Source of the DNA: Candidatus Acidulodesulfobacterium acidiphilum
GTDB lineage: Bacteria; SZUA-79; Acidulodesulfobacterales; Acidulodesulfobacteraceae
Direction of reading: 5' to 3'
DNA length: 26,064 nt
NCBI GenBank assembly: GCA_008534395.1
Contig: SHMQ01000036.1
Span: forward strand, 1 to 26,064
Shown here: positions 23,976 to 26,064 of the stretch, piece after piece
Numbering within the stretch: position 1 is the stretch's first letter
Layout: every line of letters begins with the position of its first letter
Made by a program: the position numbers and the translations under genes
Notes under the pieces: generated by a model
Seen by the model: only the letters and a program-made list of their open reading frames with translations
Told to the model about the DNA's origin: nothing
The model's database searches: none

Positions 23976-24293
23976 ATGAGTATTACGGAAAAAGTTTCTC
24001 AGGTCTTTAAATTATTGAGCGATACTAACAGGGTAAAAATATTATTTTCATTAGAAAGCGGCTCCCGCACGGTTTCCCAGATTATCGAAGTTACGGGGAT
24101 GTCGCAACCCTTAGTATCGTTTCATCTTAGAGCGTTGCGCGAAGCCGGCTTTATTAAAACTTTGCGCAAATCTACATTTGTTATCAACGAATTGTGCGAC
24201 GACGAATTGATTAATCTAATAAGAAAATTTGAAAAATACGGGGGCGGCAATAAAGAAAACGCGGTTTCTAAATTTCCGTGTCCTTGCGAATAA
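23976..24293 (+). CDS. ArsR-family winged-helix regulator
   Basis: A regulator of about 105 residues with the ArsR/SmtB winged helix: LSDTNRVKILFSLESGSRTVSQ, then TGMSQPLVSFHLRALREAGFI as the DNA-recognition part. The usual ELCVCDL metal site is absent; Cys occur in NELCDDE and as CPC at the end, so a different sensor site is possible. The start is uncertain: GTG at 23973 and ATG at 23976 both lie within 3 bases of the GGGAGG ribosome site, closer than normal; the next in-frame option is ATT at 23982. It is followed after 48 bp by the Met-rich protein gene and then the TusA-like gene, probably co-regulated. Confidence 0.85.
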   Translation: MSITEKVSQVFKLLSDTNRVKILFSLESGSRTVSQIIEVTGMSQPLVSFHLRALREAGFIKTLRKSTFVINELCDDELINLIRKFEKYGGGNKENAVSKFPCPCE

Positions 24294-24341
24294 TTGTTAA
24301 ATTAAAAAATACAAACTAATTAAAAATAAGGAGATAATTTT

Positions 24342-25082
24342 ATGGGATGCAAAAACGAAACGAATAGCAGTGTAAAAAACGGTAAGACGCCGGAGGATAA
24401 TAACGACAATGGCGGACGGGAAGCAGGGCAAAACGAAGGTATGGGTCAGATGAAAGCAGGTATGAAAACGGGAATGGGGATGAGGAATAGAATGATGGGA
24501 GGAATGGGGATGGGCGCTATGATGCCTCCTATGGCTAAAAGAATGATGGGAGAAGCTCAAACCATGGCAGAAGTGAACGAAGAAGCAGGTCCGATTAAAA
24601 CGGGAATGGGCATGATGAATAAGATGATGGGCAAAATGAAAGACGAAAATTTCAATCCCATGGAAATGTGCAGACGTATGGAGGAATCTGTTGCGACGAC
24701 TGCAGAAATAGCAGGTCTTGCAACGCCGGAAGTACGCGCCCTATTTGAAGACTGGGCTTCGGAAGTCGAAAAAGAGATATTAACCGTCATCAAAGAAGAA
24801 GGTCAAATAAATCCCCTATCTATCGCCCAAAAATTTAAAATATCGGAGGACAGCGCTTTATATTTTATAAGCAAATTAGTACGCGATAAAAAAATAAAAG
24901 TAAATGCCGAATTTGCGGATGAAACGTTAAATGAGCAAACTGCCCAAACAGGTGAGGCAGACGCTAAAACTAAAGGCGATGTCACCGGGGAATCTTCGCA
25001 AGCCGCAAATACGGAATGCGCCGGAGGCGTATGTTCCGTGGACACTGCCGCGGCAGAAACGAAGAAAACACGGCAGAAGTAG
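24342..25082 (+). CDS. Met/Gly-rich protein with winged-helix-like segment
   Basis: A 246-residue cytosolic protein without a signal peptide. Residues 30-105 are extremely Met- and Gly-rich (GMGMRNRMMGGMGMGAMM, then GMGMMNKMMGKMKD). A helix with TTAEIAGLATPEVRALFEDW follows, then a helix-turn-helix-like block (EKEILTVIKEEGQINPLSIA, QKFKISEDSALYFISKLVRD, about residues 145-185). The C-terminal tail is low-complexity with ECAGGVC near residue 229. The HTH-like block resembles winged helices that read protein or DNA. Met-rich arrays can bind Cu(I); whether that drives DNA binding is speculation. I know no named family. It has an AAGGAG ribosome site and lies 48 bp after the ArsR-type gene. Confidence 0.6.
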   Translation: MGCKNETNSSVKNGKTPEDNNDNGGREAGQNEGMGQMKAGMKTGMGMRNRMMGGMGMGAMMPPMAKRMMGEAQTMAEVNEEAGPIKTGMGMMNKMMGKMKDENFNPMEMCRRMEESVATTAEIAGLATPEVRALFEDWASEVEKEILTVIKEEGQINPLSIAQKFKISEDSALYFISKLVRDKKIKVNAEFADETLNEQTAQTGEADAKTKGDVTGESSQAANTECAGGVCSVDTAAAETKKTRQK

Positions 25083-25117
25083 GTTCAAAATTTTAAATTA
25101 TAGTACTTTTTTACATA

Positions 25118-25164
25118 GAATAAATCATGATTATTGCTTTTCTATGAATAATCATGATTTATTC
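25118..25164. terminator. Long perfect hairpin before the TusA-like gene
   Basis: An 18-bp perfect inverted repeat (25118-25135 with 25147-25164; core ATCATGATTATT and its complement) around an 11-base loop. It lies 35 bp after the Met-rich gene. AT-rich and without a T-run; either a terminator or a regulatory RNA hairpin. Confidence 0.5.
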
Positions 25165-25223
25165 GTTGAATAAAGATTTTTAAACTTTAAGTTTAAACTT
25201 TAAATTATTATGGAGGATTTATT

Positions 25224-25481
25224 ATGGCGCATTTAGAAGATGAAATTAAACCCGTTGTAGTTGACATAAGGGGCGTATCGTGCTGTATGCCGCCCGTCGG
25301 TGAATTTATAATAGAAATGAGGCGGCAGCCGGAAAATGCCGTTATCGAGTTATTGACGGATAAAAAGGAAGAAGTCAACGATGTTTTAGAATGGGTAGGT
25401 AAAATTAATCAGAAAGTTTTGTCCGTTACCGAAGAGAACGGTTACTGGAAGGTATTAGCCAAAAAAATAAGCAACTTGTAG
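25224..25481 (+). CDS. TusA-like sulfur-carrier protein with Cys-Cys site
   Basis: An 85-residue protein of the TusA/SirA/YedF fold: first strand VVVDIRG, an active-site loop VSCCMPPVGEF, a helix, then AVIELLTDKKEEVNDVLEW and KVLSVTEENGYWKVLA for the last strand. TusA proteins carry persulfide sulfur on the Cys of the CPxP motif. Here that Cys aligns with C20, but the following Pro is replaced by a second Cys (CCMPP). This may change sulfur loading or allow a vicinal disulfide or metal binding (inference). Ribosome site TGGAGG. It may work with the DsrE-like proteins or the upstream ArsR-type regulator. A 5-bp CCGTT/AACGG hairpin follows near 25538-25555. Confidence 0.75.
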   Translation: MAHLEDEIKPVVVDIRGVSCCMPPVGEFIIEMRRQPENAVIELLTDKKEEVNDVLEWVGKINQKVLSVTEENGYWKVLAKKISNL

Positions 25482-25598
25482 AGGGGATATTTAATTATTT
25501 TTGTCGATATATTGTATAAGTCTGATTATTATTTATACCGTTAGTGTTGAACGGTTAAAAGAAAATCAATGAATTTAAAAATTTTTTATCTAACTATT

Positions 25599-25918
25599 AA
25601 TACCTTAAATCACCGTTAGAAATTTTATTTTCTGCATAAACGGCATATTTTTCTGATGAAAAAGACATGCTTTTTCAATACATTCAGAAAAATATATGTT
25701 TATATCCGCCTACGCGGGAATGACAATCCGGGGATTTAAGATTTACCCAATGTGATGTCCATTTGCGTCCGTATCAAAGACATGCTTTGATAGACACGGA
25801 CGCCAATATCTCGCGAAAGCGGGTACGTTTTAAAGCCGTCGGTATTTAGACGGTTCATCCAGAGTTATTTTATATATTGAACAATTTTTAATAATCTCTA
25901 ATGGTGATTAAAGGTAAT
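25599..25918. mobile_element. 320-bp miniature inverted-repeat element (MITE-like)
   Basis: Terminal inverted repeats of 28 bp (25599-25626 and 25891-25918) match in 23 of 28 positions, sharing ACCTT, AATCACC and TTAGA blocks. No coding frame lies between them; the inside carries two hairpins and G+C-rich short motifs (TACGCGGGAATGACA). A target duplication is unclear (possibly ATT on both sides). It ends 12 bp from the stop codon of the CcdA-like gene. I cannot identify the parent transposase; none is in the window besides the unrelated IS1634 remnant. Confidence 0.6.
25644..25803. repeat. Two look-alike hairpins inside the MITE-like element
   Basis: Hairpin 1 spans 25644-25698 and hairpin 2 spans 25765-25803. 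Both have an inner stem capped by the loop ACATG with the identical 13-mer AAAGACATGCTTT (25661-25673 and 25776-25788), an outer stem that continues without a gap on the 5' side, and an asymmetric bulge of 6 or 4 bases on the 3' side. The outer stem sequences differ, so pairing rather than sequence is kept. Confidence 0.6.
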
Positions 25919-25930
25919 ATTGGATAAAAG

Positions 25931-26064
25931 CTATCCGTTATACGGTATATTGTAATGGAAAGCATTGCCGAAATATAAAGATATTACGGAGAGATAATTA
26001 AAAAATATCAGTATCCCTACTGCAATTAAAATTACCCCGCTTATTACCGATATAGTCTTTATAA
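25931..26064 (-). CDS. CcdA-like thiol transporter, C-terminal fragment
   Basis: The last 43 codons of a gene that enters from the right edge. The translation ends ILIAVGILIFFNYLSVISLYF then GNAFHYNIPYNG, nearly identical to the end of the frameshifted CcdA-like protein at 2584-3374 (LLIAVGVLIFFNYLSIISLYFG, NTFHYNIPYNG). It is therefore a paralogue or duplicate of that transporter, in opposite orientation; the nucleotides differ at many third positions, so the copy is not recent. In this fragment the frame is intact. Only the last membrane helix and tail are visible. Confidence 0.8.
   Translation of the reverse strand, partial: IKTISVISGVILIAVGILIFFNYLSVISLYFGNAFHYNIPYNG

Noticed and set aside
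1-26064. tRNA, rRNA or CRISPR loci
   Set aside because: Reading both strands I saw no cloverleaf with a CCA end, no rRNA segment and no spacer-separated repeats.

Overview
This window is a chromosomal or metagenomic stretch of low-G+C, Gram-negative-type DNA. Outer-membrane proteins, RND efflux and multihaem cytochromes point to a didermic, anaerobic or microaerobic respiring bacterium. DsrE- and TusA-like proteins, a TSUP anion transporter and repeated copper handling would suit a deltaproteobacterium-like sulfur-cycling organism from a metal-rich, possibly acidic site. That placement is inference from gene content only; no rRNA or other marker gene is present.

Left part (1-6044): the start of a divergent exported protein, then a radical SAM/SPASM enzyme with a PqqD-like partner (425-1722). 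A zinc-ribbon protein, a DsrE-like protein and a frameshifted CcdA-type thiol transporter (2584-3374) follow. Next come a tiny exported peptide with four Cys-Gly motifs (3524-3727), a membrane-anchored pentahaem cytochrome and a Crp/Fnr-type regulator. The radical SAM operon and the Cys-Gly peptide have promoters of identical geometry: TGTCA-N6-TGACA centred at -41.5 to a -10 box. This suggests one regulon and possibly one peptide-maturation system, the most interesting reading of the window.

Region 6045-8976: debris of an IS1634-like transposon that appears to have cut a glycoside-hydrolase gene, then a DsrE-like gene with its TetR-type regulator, which share two near-identical operators, then a small unknown membrane protein.

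Region 9163-17711: a copper/silver export locus. It holds a tethered Met/Gly-rich c-type cytochrome, a TolC-like CusC, a CusB with a Met-rich tail, CusA, an exported Asn/Gln/Met repeat protein and an outer-membrane beta-barrel protein. A decayed cytochrome/porin-like gene (17897-18231) separates this from a Cu+-type P1B ATPase with two heavy-metal-binding domains.

Right part (20921-26064): a TSUP transporter with a small possibly thioredoxin-like protein and a DUF5714-type zinc protein; a DUF167 protein and a SHOCT membrane protein on the minus strand; then ArsR regulator, Met-rich helix-turn-helix protein and TusA-like protein with an unusual Cys-Cys active site. The window ends with a 320-bp miniature inverted-repeat element containing two look-alike hairpins, directly behind the 3' end of a second CcdA-like gene.

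Taken together the genes describe copper removal (cytosol to periplasm by the ATPase, periplasm to outside by Cus), thiol and sulfur-carrier chemistry (CcdA, DsrE, TusA, TSUP) and respiratory cytochromes, with several metal- or redox-responsive regulators.
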